A stretch of DNA of 64,000 bases from positions 7,487,711 through 7,551,710 of the forward strand of contig CM055108.1 of NCBI GenBank assembly GCA_029204225.1. Reading direction: 5' to 3'. Shown one piece after another: positions 22,846 to 33,594 of this stretch. Every line of letters begins with the position of its first letter. The first letter of the stretch is position 1. Position numbers and translations under genes: made by a program. A model generated the notes under the pieces. The model searched no databases. It was not told where the DNA came from and worked only from the letters and a program-made list of their open reading frames with translations. The stretch comes from Diphasiastrum complanatum. Lineage: Eukaryota > Streptophyta > Lycopodiopsida > Lycopodiales > Lycopodiaceae.

Positions 22846-23346
22846 CTATATTGACTTAAACATGGATCTTGGTATTACTCCAAGATTGGATCTATGCTCG
22901 ATGAAGGAACTCTTGCTCAAAGGTTTGGTGAGCATATCAGCAATATAAGATGATGTGTTGATGTGGTCCAAGTAGATTTTTCCTCCAATGAGCTTCTCTC
23001 TCACGAAGTAATGTGCAACTTCAATATGTTTGCTCCTTGCATGGAATATTGGATTGTTGGCAAGGGCTTGAGCTGAAATGTTGTCACACATGATCATAGG
23101 TAGATCATCTTCCATGATTATCTTTAGTTCCACTAGCATCCTCTTGATCCAAAGCACTTCCTTTGTTGTTGTAGTGAGTGCCTTATACTCAGCTTCACAA
23201 GATGAGAGTGATACAGTATTTTGCTTTTTGGAAAGCCAAGATATCAAGTTTCCTCCAAGATATATGACATAAACACTTGTAGATTTTTGATCTGCTCTAT
23301 CACTTGCAAAATCCGAGTCAGAATAGCCAACAATTAAGATCTTCAC
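22846..23346 (-). CDS. copia C RNase H domain
   Basis: An open stretch of 166 codons with the copia RNase H motifs GYSDSDFASDRADQKST, ISWLSKKQNTVSLSSCEAEY, MCDNISAQALANNP, HARSKHIEVAHYFVRE and YIADMLTKPL. It ends just before the purine tract and LTR (22831). It is very similar to the RNase H at 1-696, so copia A and C are related families. It is separated from RT by frame changes and is a domain of a dead polyprotein. Confidence 0.9.
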   Translation of the reverse strand: MKILIVGYSDSDFASDRADQKSTSVYVIYLGGNLISWLSKKQNTVSLSSCEAEYKALTTTTKEVLWIKRMLVELKIIMEDDLPMIMCDNISAQALANNPIFHARSKHIEVAHYFVREKLIGGKIYLDHINTSSYIADMLTKPLSKSSFIEHRSNLGVIPRSMFKSI

Positions 23347-23349
23347 TTT

Positions 23350-23884
23350 TTAGAATAAACCATAATCAAAAGTTAAAGATATATATCTAAGCACTCTCTT
23401 GGTCATTTTCCAATGATAAATAGTAGGATTTTGCATAGCCTGGCTCAACTTATGAACACTAAAGCTTATGTCAGGTCTATTTATTGTGAGCATTTTTAAG
23501 GAGCCTATAAGACTCCTAAAAAGTGTGATGTCCACGAAGGATCTTTCATCACCTTTGTTAGGGTCTTTTACATTTTGCTCCATAGGAGTTTATATACTCT
23601 TACATAACATTGAAAGAGCATATTTGGATTGACATACAAAAGCCTTATCTTTAAAGAAAGTCAATCTCTACTCCTAGTATGTAGTGAGTTTTCCAAGATC
23701 TTGCATCTTGAAATCTTCCAAGTGCAATCTTGGTTTCCTCAACTAACTTGATACAACTTCCTATTAGAATGATATCATCAACATAAATAAGAAGGATGAC
23801 AATATCTTTATCAAAAAACTTGACATACAAGGAAGGATCATAGTTACTAAGATTAAATCCTAGTGACTCAAGAAAGATGTTAAG
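23350..23884 (-). pseudogene. copia C RT C-terminal part, decayed
   Basis: The minus strand carries SLYVKFF, VILLIYVDDIILIGS (the YVDD catalytic box is intact) and ILGVEIDFL. Stops follow, then the open stretch 23583-23350 with LFRSLIGSLKMLTINRPDIS and KRVLRYISL. Stops at about 23590-23680 and at 23885 break the frame. Confidence 0.85.
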
Positions 23885-24910
23885 TCAAGAATACCATGAT
23901 CTTGGAGCTTGCTTTAGTCCATATAGACTTTTGAAGAGCAAGCAAACTTTGTCTTTGTCATGGATGAACCCAATAGGCTCATCCATATAAATCTCTTCTT
24001 CTAGATATCCATTTAAAAATGCATTAGAGACATCTAGTTGAAGAACTTGCCAATTGAAAAAACAAGCAATAATGATTCTAATTGATACCATTTTTGCAAC
24101 TGGAGCAAAAGTCTCCTCATAATCAAGTCCATAAACTTGAGCAAAACCCTTAGCACAAAGTCTAGCCTTGTACTTGTTGATTGTGCCATCTTGATTATAC
24201 TTGACTGGAAAAACCCACTTGCAACCAATGATGTGCTTGTTGGATGGAACATCCACAAGCTCCCATGTCTTGTTGGCTATCAAAGCATCATATTCCTCCT
24301 TCATGGCAAGATACCATTCCTTCGAATTGAGTGCATCATATACATCCTTTGGCTCCTCATGTGAAATAAAATAAGCACAATTAGTGGAGTTGATTTCCAC
24401 TTGCTTGCCTCTATCTTCATAAGTAAGCCTCCTAGGCTCGGATTTTTCTCTTTGAGATCTCCTTGGTGACAAGATTCGAGGTGACTCCTCCTCAATTCTC
24501 GGCCCCATCTCTCCATGATAGTCTACAAGGGTAATGATTGGAGTATCTTTGTGAGAATCTTTGAACTCGGCCTCCTCAAGAATGTATTTTTGATCCTCAT
24601 GGAATATAACATCCCTACTCTCAATTGTAGGTGAGGTAGAGGGAACATAGATTCTATAAGCTTTCTTGTTGGATGCATATCCAACCATGATCCCTTTAAT
24701 AGAATTTGGATCATCTCTTTTCCTTGTTTCCAAGGGTACATGAACAAAGCAAACACAACCAAAAACTCTAAGGTGATCTACCTTAGGTTTCTTCTTAAAC
24801 AAGACTTCAAAAGGTGATTTTCCAGCAAGTGCATTGTGAGGTAATCTATTGCACAAATAGTTTGCACAATTTATAGCTTCACCCCAATATTCAATAGGCA
24901 AAGAAGCTTC
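23885..24910 (-). pseudogene. copia C integrase C-terminus and RT N-terminus
   Basis: Open over 338 codons on the minus strand. It begins in the integrase tail ([40 protein letters not shown]). The linker contains [21 protein letters not shown] then starts with [40 protein letters not shown] and [16 protein letters not shown], and continues [19 protein letters not shown] and [15 protein letters not shown] (RVT_2 family) copies element RNA into DNA. In-frame stops bound both ends (after AKAI at 24911 and after SWYS at 23885). Confidence 0.9.
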
Positions 24911-24913
24911 AAT

Positions 24914-25375
24914 TCAAATTGCTTTAGCACATTCACATAAAGATCTATTTTTCCTCTCAGCAACTCCATTTTGAGATGGACAATAAGCACAAGAAAACTC
25001 TCTCTTTATTCCTTCACCTTCACAATATTCATGAAACTTATTGGAGATGTATTCACCTCCTCCATCACATCTTAAAGCCCTAACTTTGAAAGAAAACTGT
25101 TTCTCAACATAAGCTTTGAAAATTAGGAAGTGATCAAATACCATAGCTTTTGAAGAAAGTAGATACAACCAAGTATATCTAGTAAAGTCATCAATAAAGG
25201 TGACAAAACATGTTGCACCACCAATACTTTTAGAAGAGTAAAAATGAACATCCGAGTGCATAAGCTCCAAAGGATAAATAGTCTTGATAAAAGACTTTTG
25301 ATATGGCTTTCTGTGTGATTTTGCAATAGCACAAGCCTCACTTTCTTGACCATAGAAGACATAGATTTAAAGTTA
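24914..25375 (-). pseudogene. copia C integrase core
   Basis: The minus strand gives the rve core with all three catalytic residues visible: Asp in LMHSDV, Asp in LRCDGGGEY, Glu in NGVAERKNRS. TFIDDFTRYTWLYLL lies between them. Integrase inserts the cDNA into the genome. A frameshift near 25370 separates it from the upstream GAG_preINT domain, and an in-frame stop at 24911 cuts it from its tail. Confidence 0.9.
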
Positions 25376-26739
25376 GGATGCCCCAACCTTCTATGCCACA
25401 ACTCCTCCTTAGATAACAAAGCAACTTCACAAAGGTTTGCATTCTCATAAGAATTCAACTTGAAAATTCCACCACATCTAGATCCATCAGCTAGGATCTC
25501 ATCATTTTTCTTGATAAAGCAAGTATTGGAGTTGAACTTTACATCACAACCATTATCAAGCAATTTTCTCACACTAATCAAGTTCTTTGTAAGTTTTGGA
25601 ATGAAAAGGACATTAGAAAGTGCAAGAACTTTTGAAGAAGCAAGTTTCAATGGAATGTTGCCAATTCCTTCTATAGAACATTCATGATCATTAGCAGTGT
25701 AAATAGATCTCTTAAGTCCTTTGTAAGGTACAATTGAGTCAAAAGACTCCTTTGAACAACACATATGTGAAGAAGCTCCACTATCTATGTACCAAGCTCC
25801 ATCTTTCTTGAAAGGTGATGAAGAAAAACTGGACACCATGAGTGATCCTTCTCCATCACTTGCAACAGAATCTTCTTCAATCTCTTTGGAGAGATTTGCT
25901 TGCTTGAGTTGGTTTTTCTTCTTAAAGCAATTAGAGGCATAGTGCCCCTTTTTGCCGTAGAAGAAACACTTCACTTTCTTCTTCTTGGTTTTTGAAGTAG
26001 AGGGATGAGATGAATCCTCTTCACCATCTTTATCTCGATCTTTGGCTTTGTCTTTGTTGGATGCTTGAGAAAACTGGTTCTTACTCCTTCCTTTATGCTT
26101 GTCCTTGACAAAGAGGGCTTTGTCACTTCCACCATGCTCAAGTTTGTTCATCCTGGAAAGTTTATAGCTTTGTCTAGATTCTTCAGAAATAAGAATTTCT
26201 TGGAGAGTTTCTACATTAGGCAACTCCTCCTTAATGGCAAAAGACTGAACAAGATTATCATAGTCATCTTTCAAGCCATTTAAAATGACTTGAACTAGCT
26301 CATCTTGGCTAATAGTAACACCAACACAGGAAAGCTCTCTATGTAAATCTTTAACTCTCAAAACATAGTTTGATGCACTCTCCTCACTTCTTTGGAAACT
26401 TTGAAAAATCTGATTCCTAAGAGTGAGTATTCTAGAAGTATTCTTTGCTTCATAGATGGACTCAAGTGCATCCCAAACATGTTTAGATGTGGTGCAAGAT
26501 CCTATATCTCTCAAAATTTCATTAGATACATTCATCTTAATGAAATGTAGAGCCATTCTAGCTCTTTTCCTAAACTTAGGAATTTCAACATGTGCTTGAG
26601 GCTCCTCCTCAACACCAAGCACAATGTCCATAACATCCTTGAGTATCAGAATAGACTCCATTCTGAACTTCCAAATTGAGTAATTAGAAGTATTTAGTCT
26701 TTCATTTGCCTCTAGAATATATCCTCCTAGAGGTGCCAT
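25370..26739 (-). pseudogene. copia C gag, protease and GAG_preINT
   Basis: Starts at ATG 26739 (MAPLGGYILEANERLNTSN) and stays open for about 450 codons. Gag has YSIWKFRMESILILKDVMD, HVWDALESIYEAKNTSR and SEESASNYVLRVKDL. The zinc knuckle reads CFFYGKKGHYASNC, so the second Cys is Tyr, which should weaken zinc binding. Protease has WYIDSGASSHMC (active-site D-S-G). GAG_preINT has LWHRRLGHPNF. After about 25375 the frame shifts, and the last ~90 residues of the open frame are out of phase. Confidence 0.9.
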
Positions 26740-27451
26740 TTAGATGAAAACTTTTTAGTTATTGGACTGCAATATGTTTGAGCTTGTTCCAGTCAGACTT
26801 TATGTTGCTGCTCTCTTTCACTGTAGATATTTTTAAGGAAGTTCTACCCTCCTATGTGAAACACTTGCAACTATATTTGAGATGGATCTCAAATATTCCA
26901 CAAGACAAGATTATCTAGATCAGACGCACAAAGTGGATTGAGACACTTTGGCAAGTTTGAATCCTACTTTTGGCACGTGTGAAATGCTTCAAAAGAAAAC
27001 ACTATTGACACTCAGAAGTCTCAAAGGGTGTTCAATTACTTCAAAATTAATCTTCATCTTCAGTTTCTTGTGTAGGATGCTCAAAAGAAAGGATTCAAAA
27101 CAAAGCAAGGTTGAATCAAATCAAAATGTAGTCACTTGGATTTTGGACCTATCCCTATCTTCTTTAAGAGCTTATAACTATTGATAGACACATCAAATTG
27201 ATTTGGTTTCGATTTCTACAAAAAGTACACATCATAACTTTCCATCAAGCTATAAGACCACTATCTTTGGATCTACAAGCAAGGAGATAGAAGGGACTAA
27301 AAATCTCTGACTTTCACACGGGCAGAATTCCAGAATTTCATACTACCACTTTTCAGGTCTGAAAATTTAGTTCCAATCCGATTTGATCCAAACACACTTA
27401 GCTCTCAATTTTTTGTACAATCAGAGATGTTAGCATGCAAAGCTCAATTTG
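26740..27451 (-). other. Leader of copia C between PBS and gag
   Basis: Non-coding, AT-rich. GCACGTGTGAAATG near 26973 repeats the CACGTGTGAA theme of LTRs A and B. No gene seen. Confidence 0.6.
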
Positions 27452-27463
27452 GCTCTAATACCA
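27452..27463 (-). promoter_or_regulatory. Primer binding site of copia C
   Basis: The minus strand reads TGGTATTAGAGC, one base off the copia consensus, directly next to the LTR end. Confidence 0.88.
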
Positions 27464-28254
27464 TGACAAAATTTCCAGAATTCACACATGTGGGAAATAT
27501 CCACAAGTATGATGGATCTAATTGAGCCTTGAGATTAGCACAAGAACCTGATTCTAGATTGATTAGTAAGATATAGTACAGAAGTTATGGCTTAACCACA
27601 ATCTAGCATGCTAAGCAACAGGGAATGATAGCAATGAATCATAAATGAGCAAAAGTATAAGAATTTAGTGTATCAGCATTAGCCTCAACACGAGTCAGAG
27701 AGAGAAAGATAGAGAGATAACAAGCAAAACTTGTGTGGATCCAAAATGGCAAGAGATAGCTACAAAGCTTTAGTTGTTCATCAAAAAATATGATGAGAGA
27801 TACACATATTTATGGAGTTTGAGGTAGCTCGAGGTAGAACCACATCCATCCATCATTTGATGACATCTGAAGTGAAAACTAGAGTCTATGTGACATTTGT
27901 CACATCTCATGCATGAATTTCTACCAACTTTTTCCAAGTGTCCTAGTTCTAACTAGAAATGTACAAATCATCATGCATGTGTCCATTTTACTTTGTGCAT
28001 GCCTTGCATGTCACTATGGATCACTTACAATTAATGCATGTGAATTGCCACAAGTTTCTACTAGCATATTTTTGCTAATTCTAAGTCTACAATCTATATG
28101 CAAGTTGTAATCATCAAACTAGATATGACATACTCATGTAGCCCGAGTTCTATCTAGGCCAAACTTGGCATTTACATTTATGAACAACATACTTGAATGG
28201 TACAATGCTTGTAGCAAGCCTAAAGTCAAGATGGATTATTTTTCCATTTCAACA
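27464..28254 (-). repeat. 5' LTR of copia C (791 bp)
   Basis: On the minus strand it starts TGTTGAAATGG (28254) and ends TTTTGTCA (27464). Its outer 374 bp match 22458-22831. Confidence 0.9.
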
Positions 28255-28335
28255 TGAAGAATTGGTGCGGTGACTAAAGCCTATTTGAGATCTTCAAAGA
28301 CTTTGATCCATTCTTCTGTCCACCTTGGATCAATA
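28255..28335 (-). pseudogene. Short inverted gypsy RNase H fragment
   Basis: The minus strand reads DPRWTEEWIKVFEDLK, stop, ALVTAPIL. This is the same segment that starts gypsy J on the plus strand 50 bases further on (DPRWTEEQIKAFEELKTAL). The two face each other. The copia C LTR cuts this copy at 28254. Confidence 0.72.
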
Positions 28336-28379
28336 ATGATTTTGTATACTACGACAAGGGACGCCTCATTTATTTAGTT

Positions 28380-29081
28380 GTGGTAGATCCTCGCTGGACC
28401 GAAGAACAAATTAAGGCCTTTGAGGAGTTGAAAACAGCCCTCACGACGGCTCCCATACTCCGCTCGCCAGATAACACGAAAGAGTTCCATGTGCATACTG
28501 ACGCAAGTAAGTATGCCATTGGAGGTATTCTTGTACAACCGGACGAGTATGACAAAGACTTTCCTGTACGTTTCTTAAGCCGACAACTCGTGCCTGCTGA
28601 AGTAAACTATACAACTACCGAGAGAGAAGCATTGGCGATGGTCTACGCTGTACAACAACTAAGAGATTATTTATTAGGCCAGACCTTTGCTTTTTACACA
28701 GACCATCAAGCACTTCTATATATCATTAACAAGTACTGTAAGACGGGACGAATAGCTCGATGGCTACTGATTTTGGAAGAATTTAATTTTCGTGTAGTCG
28801 TTCGGAATGGGAACCAACATTTCATGGCGGATCACCTTTCCAGACTACCAAGTGCTGAAAAAGCAACTGCACCAGTCAACGATGATCTTCCTGATGCGTG
28901 CCTTTTTCATATCGATGCTACACCCTTATGGGCTGAGGAGATCACTCAATTCCTCACAACAGGCCGACTAAAAGAAGGCCTGAGTACAATGAGAAAAATA
29001 AATTTTTTAATAAAAGCAGCGCCCTTACAGTTAATTGCGGGACAACTTTACAAAAGGGGCATTGACGAAATTATTCGATGA
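28380..29081 (+). pseudogene. gypsy J RNase H and start of integrase zinc-binding domain
   Basis: Open for 233 codons. It begins in the RT-RNase H link (VDPRWTEEQIKAFEELKTAL). RNase H shows FHVHTDASKYAIGGILVQ, NYTTTEREALAMVYAVQQL and FYTDHQALLYI, followed by MADHLSRLPSAEKA. The last part leads into the integrase N-terminus (LIAGQLYKRGIDEIIRR). It has no ATG start, because it is an internal polyprotein piece. A stop at 29079-29081 interrupts it. Confidence 0.9.
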
Positions 29082-30209
29082 TGTGCTTATGAATCTGAGA
29101 TACGACCGATAATATCTCAGGCTCATGAGGGCATTGGAGGTGGCCACTTTTATGTTGAAGCCACAACGAAGATTATCCTTCGAGCAGGATTGTGGTGGCC
29201 ATCTTTGTTTAAAGACACGTTTGCTGTCATTTAAGTGTGTGATGTCTGTCAACAAGCAAAGAAAAATAACAAAGCAAACTTCACACCATTGACTCCCATT
29301 ATAGTAGGCAAAGCCTTCCATAAGTGGGGGATTGACTTTGTTGGATGAATCAGTCCAACAGCAAAACATACCCAAGCTTGATACATCTTCATAGCCACAA
29401 ATTACGCCACTAAGTGGGTGGAGGTTCGAGCAACGAAGGACGTCAACGCAAAAACAGTTGCACATTTTCTTTACGAAAACATTATTACCCATTTTGGTTG
29501 TCCCATAGAGCTTGTTAGTGATCGTGGCACGCATTTTTTAAATGTTGTGGTTGATAATCTCCTACGCCATTACCTTGTCATTCACAGAAAAAGTACACCG
29601 TACTATCCTAGGTGTAATGGCCAGGCTGAATCAACTAACAAAACGATCTGTAAAATTTTAACCAGATAGTTGAAACCAGTTGCTTTGATTGGAAAACAAA
29701 ACTTTTCTCAGCTATCTGGGCTTACCGCACCACCTCGAAGAAAGCCACTGGGTGGATTACACCTTTCCACTTAGTATATGGTCAAGAAGCGGTAATGCCC
29801 GTAGAATTCTTAGTACCTTCCTAAGAGTTACGGAAGCTTTTTCAACAGATCTCTGTGAAAAGGCTTCAATAGAACAACAAGTCAAAACCAAGCTATTTAC
29901 GTTAGCCCAGTTATGCGAGACAAGGCTAATATCTTATCACTAGTTAACAAATCATGCCAAAAGGCCTGGCATGACCCTCACCTGCGCAATAAAGATCTAC
30001 ACTTAGGTGACCAGGTGTTTCTTTATACATCAAAGAAGCACCCTAGCAAATTGAAGTTCAGAAGTAAGGGGCCATACATTATAAATAAAATTTTTTCTAA
30101 TGGTGTCGTCCAATTACAAACACTTGACGGGATACTCCTAGACACTATCGTAAACGGTGGTTGTCTACGGCAGTATTACGAAGAGTTGTTCTTTGTTGAC
30201 CCAATTTAA
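29082..30209 (+). pseudogene. gypsy J integrase, with stops
   Basis: The H2C2 zinc domain (HEGIGGGHF ... CDVCQQAKK) is followed by a DDE core: Asp in GIDFVG, Asp in SDRGTHF, Glu in NGQAEST. In-frame stops occur near 29233, 29346, 29376 and 29667, and a frameshift follows. The C-terminal domain at 29913-30209 reads LHLGDQVFLYTSKK, KLKFRSKGPYIINKIFSNGV and VNGGCLRQYY. This resembles the tail of Athila/Tat-type integrases. Confidence 0.88.
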
Positions 30210-30540
30210 CATCTTTTCCCTAGTACATATTCTACATTTCTCTTTATTTTATTAATTTTAATTTTTATTTTATTTTTAGTTTTGCATGCCTCGTTTCCTT
30301 CATGTACATACTCATGGGTCATGAAGGTCCTAGATCAACAAATGACAGGCTACACCATAGGAACTGGTTCTCACACTTTAGCCACCTCATCTCTGTGTCT
30401 AACTAGTATCTTCGGCATACAAACATCCCTGGGGATACACTATTTTCATAAGAACTTCTACTTTGGGCTGCAATCATATTTTTTCCCCTTGAAGTTCTTC
30501 ACTTGCATACAACAGATCCATTCCTTCATATTGAGGTTTT

Positions 30541-30785
30541 GACAAATCTCAACCGACGGGATCTGCTTCAACCGACGGGATCCGCTTCAATCTCAACCGA
30601 CGAGATCCACTTCAATCTCAACTGATGGGATCCACTTCAATCTCAACCGACGGGATCCGCTTCAATCTCCACCGACGGGATCCACTTGAATCCCGACCGA
30701 CGGATCTTCATAAGATCTAGACCAATGGACTTTCATAAGATCTTGATCGACGTGACTTCATTAAAATCTCAACCGACGATACAAA
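30541..30785 (+). repeat. Minisatellite 1, about 25-bp unit with ACCGACGG
   Basis: Roughly nine units of the form TCTCAACCGACGGGATCCGC followed by TTCAA, decaying to the right into GATCTTGATCGACG-like units. It lies in the spacer after integrase of gypsy J. Most units carry the core ACCGAC. Confidence 0.9.
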
Positions 30786-31389
30786 CACGTTCCATCGAGC
30801 CCGCGCCCACCCAAAGGTGTCCATAAATGCCATTACTTCAACCACATTCGCACTTCAATGAAGTGCGAACTCTGGAGCTCCCTAGCAATGATCCTCTGGT
30901 GATTTTCAGACTCTCCTACACGATCCTGGCGCTCTCTCATCCGGTGCATCCGTCAGTGCTTCTACACCATCTCCACCCAATTTCAGCCATCCTCGTGTGT
31001 TTTTCATTGAGAGCGCCATCACAAACCATTTCCAACCATAATATCACTAGTGGAGAACAAAGCATTTGATACATTTCGCATGCTGAGGGGTAGTGTCACG
31101 CAAGCATTCCAAACGCTTCTGTTACACTATTGAGCATCAACTTTTAATCTTTTACACTTTTCATCCTCTCCAAACAACTGTCTTAACCAAACGTGACTTT
31201 CTTTACACCTCTTCACCTCTTCCGCTTAGTCACAACCATATACCCACATCTTCTTTTTCGGAACCTCTACAACCCATTGTTCACACCATACTTTGATTAC
31301 CACACATTTTCCATACCCTTCCATCCACAACACCTCCACTTTCACACACCCTCCTTCCCATCCTCAGTTTCTCACAGTCCATTCCTTTC

Positions 31390-31815
31390 ACTCCATCTCA
31401 GCCGACGCATTTTCCTTCCATCTCAACTGATGCCTTTTTCACTCCATCTCAACCGACACCTTTTCCACTCCATCTCAACCGACGCCTTTTCCACTCCATC
31501 TCAGCCGATGCCTTTTCCACTCCATCTCAATCGATGCATTTTCATTCCATCCCAGCCGACGCCTTTTCCACTCCATCTCAGCCGACGCATTTTCATTCCA
31601 TCTCCGCCAACGCCTTTTCCACTCCAGCTCAGCCGACACATTTTCCTTCCATCTCAGCCAACGCATTTTCATTCCATCTCAGCCGATGCATTTTCTTTCC
31701 ATCTTAGCCGATGCCTTTTCCACTCCATCTCAGCCGACGCATTTTCATTCCATCTCAGCCGACACCTTTTCCTTCCATCTCAGCCAACGCCCTCTGCTCC
31801 CATCTCCACCGACAC
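31390..31815 (+). repeat. Minisatellite 2, 26-bp unit, 17 units
   Basis: The unit is close to CCATCTCAGCCGACGCCTTT followed by TCCACT; I count 17 diverged units. Most keep (A/G)CCGAC, with C/T and G/A variation. It shares the core ATCTCA(A/G)CCGACG with minisatellite 1. Because 26 is not a multiple of three, the reading frame rotates with each unit. No unit holds a stop in any plus frame, so a 380-codon frame (31193-32335) runs through it. Confidence 0.92.
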
Positions 31816-31860
31816 CCTTTTTCCAAATTATTTGTTTCTCTCTTTTTCCAATTTCTTTAT

Positions 31861-32335
31861 CATGTCTACCAACCCTGCCTCCAGCTCTGATGACCCCGCA
31901 ACCAATAAGCTCAACATCCACTTATCCACATTGGACATTACAGAAATGCAACACTATTACAAACAGACAACACCTTTCCTTCAAGCAATTGAGTTCCAAA
32001 TGCCTATCCTAACGGGGTATCAAAGCCCCTATTTCATGCACATGATCTACGCCAACTACAATGCTACTACAAGGTCATGCCAGCTAATAGTCCCTCCTGT
32101 GAGGAACTATGTTTACAACCTATCATTTGCACCGGCCGACTTGCAACCTTTTGGGTTCCCAAGAGGACCCAATGCCGTCACAAGAACACTTAAGAAAATC
32201 GAGCAGACAACGTATTTCAAATTTATTGATCCATCAGTGGCAAACTGGAAAAACAAGGACGGGTATCGAGTTGACGCAATCAATGACTCCCAATTACAAG
32301 CGGCATGTGCGTACTTGACAAAGTGCACACAATGA
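31861..32335 (+). CDS. Post-integrase ORF of gypsy J, N-terminal part
   Basis: ATG 31861 (ATTTCTTTATCATG) begins MSTNPASSSDDPATNKLNIH just after minisatellite 2. About 157 residues follow without interruption (MQHYYKQTTPFLQAIEFQM, LTGYQSPYFMHMIYANYN, FAPADLQPFGFPRGPNAV). The frame is also open upstream through the satellite, but that part is low-complexity. A stop at 32333 is followed by continuation in another frame (EDTRVPISHDGRFTTALPDV), so a frameshift is likely. The protein is not gag, protease, RT, RNase H or integrase, and I recognise no domain. Its position matches the env-like or additional ORFs of Athila/Tat elements. Confidence 0.6.
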
Positions 32336-33045
32336 CCAAGGAAAAAGTTGCAGAGGATACCCGTGTCCCTATTTCACATGATGGCAGATTCACGACTGCA
32401 CTCCCAGATGTCTATGACTGGGCATAGTTTGTTTCAGATTGTCTTTATGAGTGCATTAACAACAAGCAGCCCATTACATTATTGGGATATCTGATGACAA
32501 ATATCACTCTTCACCAAGTACAGAACGGGCCAAAGCTTCAACAACAACTGCAGCTTGCGAACAAGGCATGGGAAATTCCCATTGCACACAAGAACTCCAA
32601 GCGTGCAAGGAACAATTCACCATCGAGATCCCAGGCTAAGTGAGTCAACACCAGTATCCTCCCTCTGGTGCAGAAGCCAAGAAGCCCACCACAGGATCCA
32701 CAAACAGCTGCAACTTCTGGAGCTCAACAGGCAGATACCTCAAAGGCTCAGTTGTTGGGCACATGGCAACAACGGAGGCAAGAGAAGCTTCAAGCTAGGA
32801 GCACATCACCGGTGGGATCAGTTTCAGATGGCTCCACCTCAGATGCTGGCAGCTCATCCACGGCATCACAACAACACTCGTCACCCTCACATGTCACCGA
32901 CGGGGGTGGTGGAGCAACTACATCTACACAACCACCTGATACGGCAGTAACTCAAGCCATAGGTCAATCAGATGAAGCCACCACCCCACCCAAACTGATT
33001 ACTATGCCAATGCCACCAACATCACCACTGGCACAAATTTTTTAG
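32336..33045 (+). pseudogene. Post-integrase ORF of gypsy J, middle part
   Basis: Continues the previous entry out of phase: DGRFTTALPDVYDWA, a stop, then FVSDCLYECINNKQPITLLG. A basic stretch (AHKNSKRARNNSPSRSQAK) and another stop follow. A Ser/Thr/Gln/Pro-rich segment then runs in the frame open from 32668 to 33045. Low-complexity composition suggests a disordered linker. Confidence 0.5.
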
Positions 33046-33156
33046 GGGGGAGGAGTGGGGATATCCAGTCCCCAGGACACATAAGCGGCTCAGCAACCAC
33101 AGGCCCAGCAAGTCCACACACTAGACACGTCACAATATTTTGATGCTGAGGACCTG

Positions 33157-33588
33157 ATGGAAATAAGCGACGATGAGCCAGAAAAGGGGATGCAGCCAAG
33201 AAGAAGTCAGATCCCTCCACTAACCACCACCACCACAACAGTCACTAACATCATCCCTTCACTCTCTCCACCTCCACCTCCGCCTCCATCTTCAGCTCTA
33301 ACACCGCGTTTATTTTTTGGTTTAGCCTCACCATCCCACACTCCAGATCAGTACCCAACCCTCACTAACCCTGAAAAGCTCACTGAAGCAGCCAAGCGCT
33401 CGATGATTGGCCTATCCGAAATGAGCTACCACATGCATTGGTTGGTGAGCCAGCACCAAATGCTCGAGAGCAGAGTCCAGCATCAAGACCAAGATATTGT
33501 GCAATATCAAAGGCTGGTCAAAGAGAAAGAGAAAGAAACAATGGAAATCAGATCCATGATGGCCGGGCAGAAGTCCACTGTTATTTAA
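33157..33588 (+). pseudogene. Post-integrase ORF of gypsy J, C-terminal part with coiled coil
   Basis: Open from 33157 to the TAA at 33588. An acidic start (MEISDDEPEKGMQ) is followed by a Thr/Pro-rich run with seven consecutive prolines. A probable coiled coil is then seen (WLVSQHQMLESRVQHQDQD, then QRLVKEKEKETMEIRSMM). The C-run that begins the 3' region follows. A stretch between 33046 and 33156 has stops. The gypsy K ORF has a comparable layout. Confidence 0.5.
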
Positions 33589-33594
33589 GCCCCC

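Larger units (their letters stand above)
22458..28254 (-). mobile_element. Ty1/copia element C, nearly complete (about 5.8 kb)
   Basis: On the minus strand: 5' LTR (28254-27464), PBS, leader, gag-protease-integrase-RT-RNase H (26739-22846), then a 3' LTR truncated after 374 bp (22831-22458). The remaining LTR parts match closely without indels over the compared stretch. Pol has a frameshift in integrase, in-frame stops and a decayed RT middle, so the copy is inactive. Confidence 0.9.

Noticed and set aside
31390-31815. CRISPR-like array
   Set aside because: The 26-bp units are contiguous with no spacers, diverge from one another, and lie in a plant retroelement. This is a minisatellite.
31861-33588. 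Retroviral-type envelope gene in gypsy J
   Set aside because: The position fits, but I see no signal peptide, membrane anchor or cleavage-site pattern in the readable parts. Called only an additional ORF.
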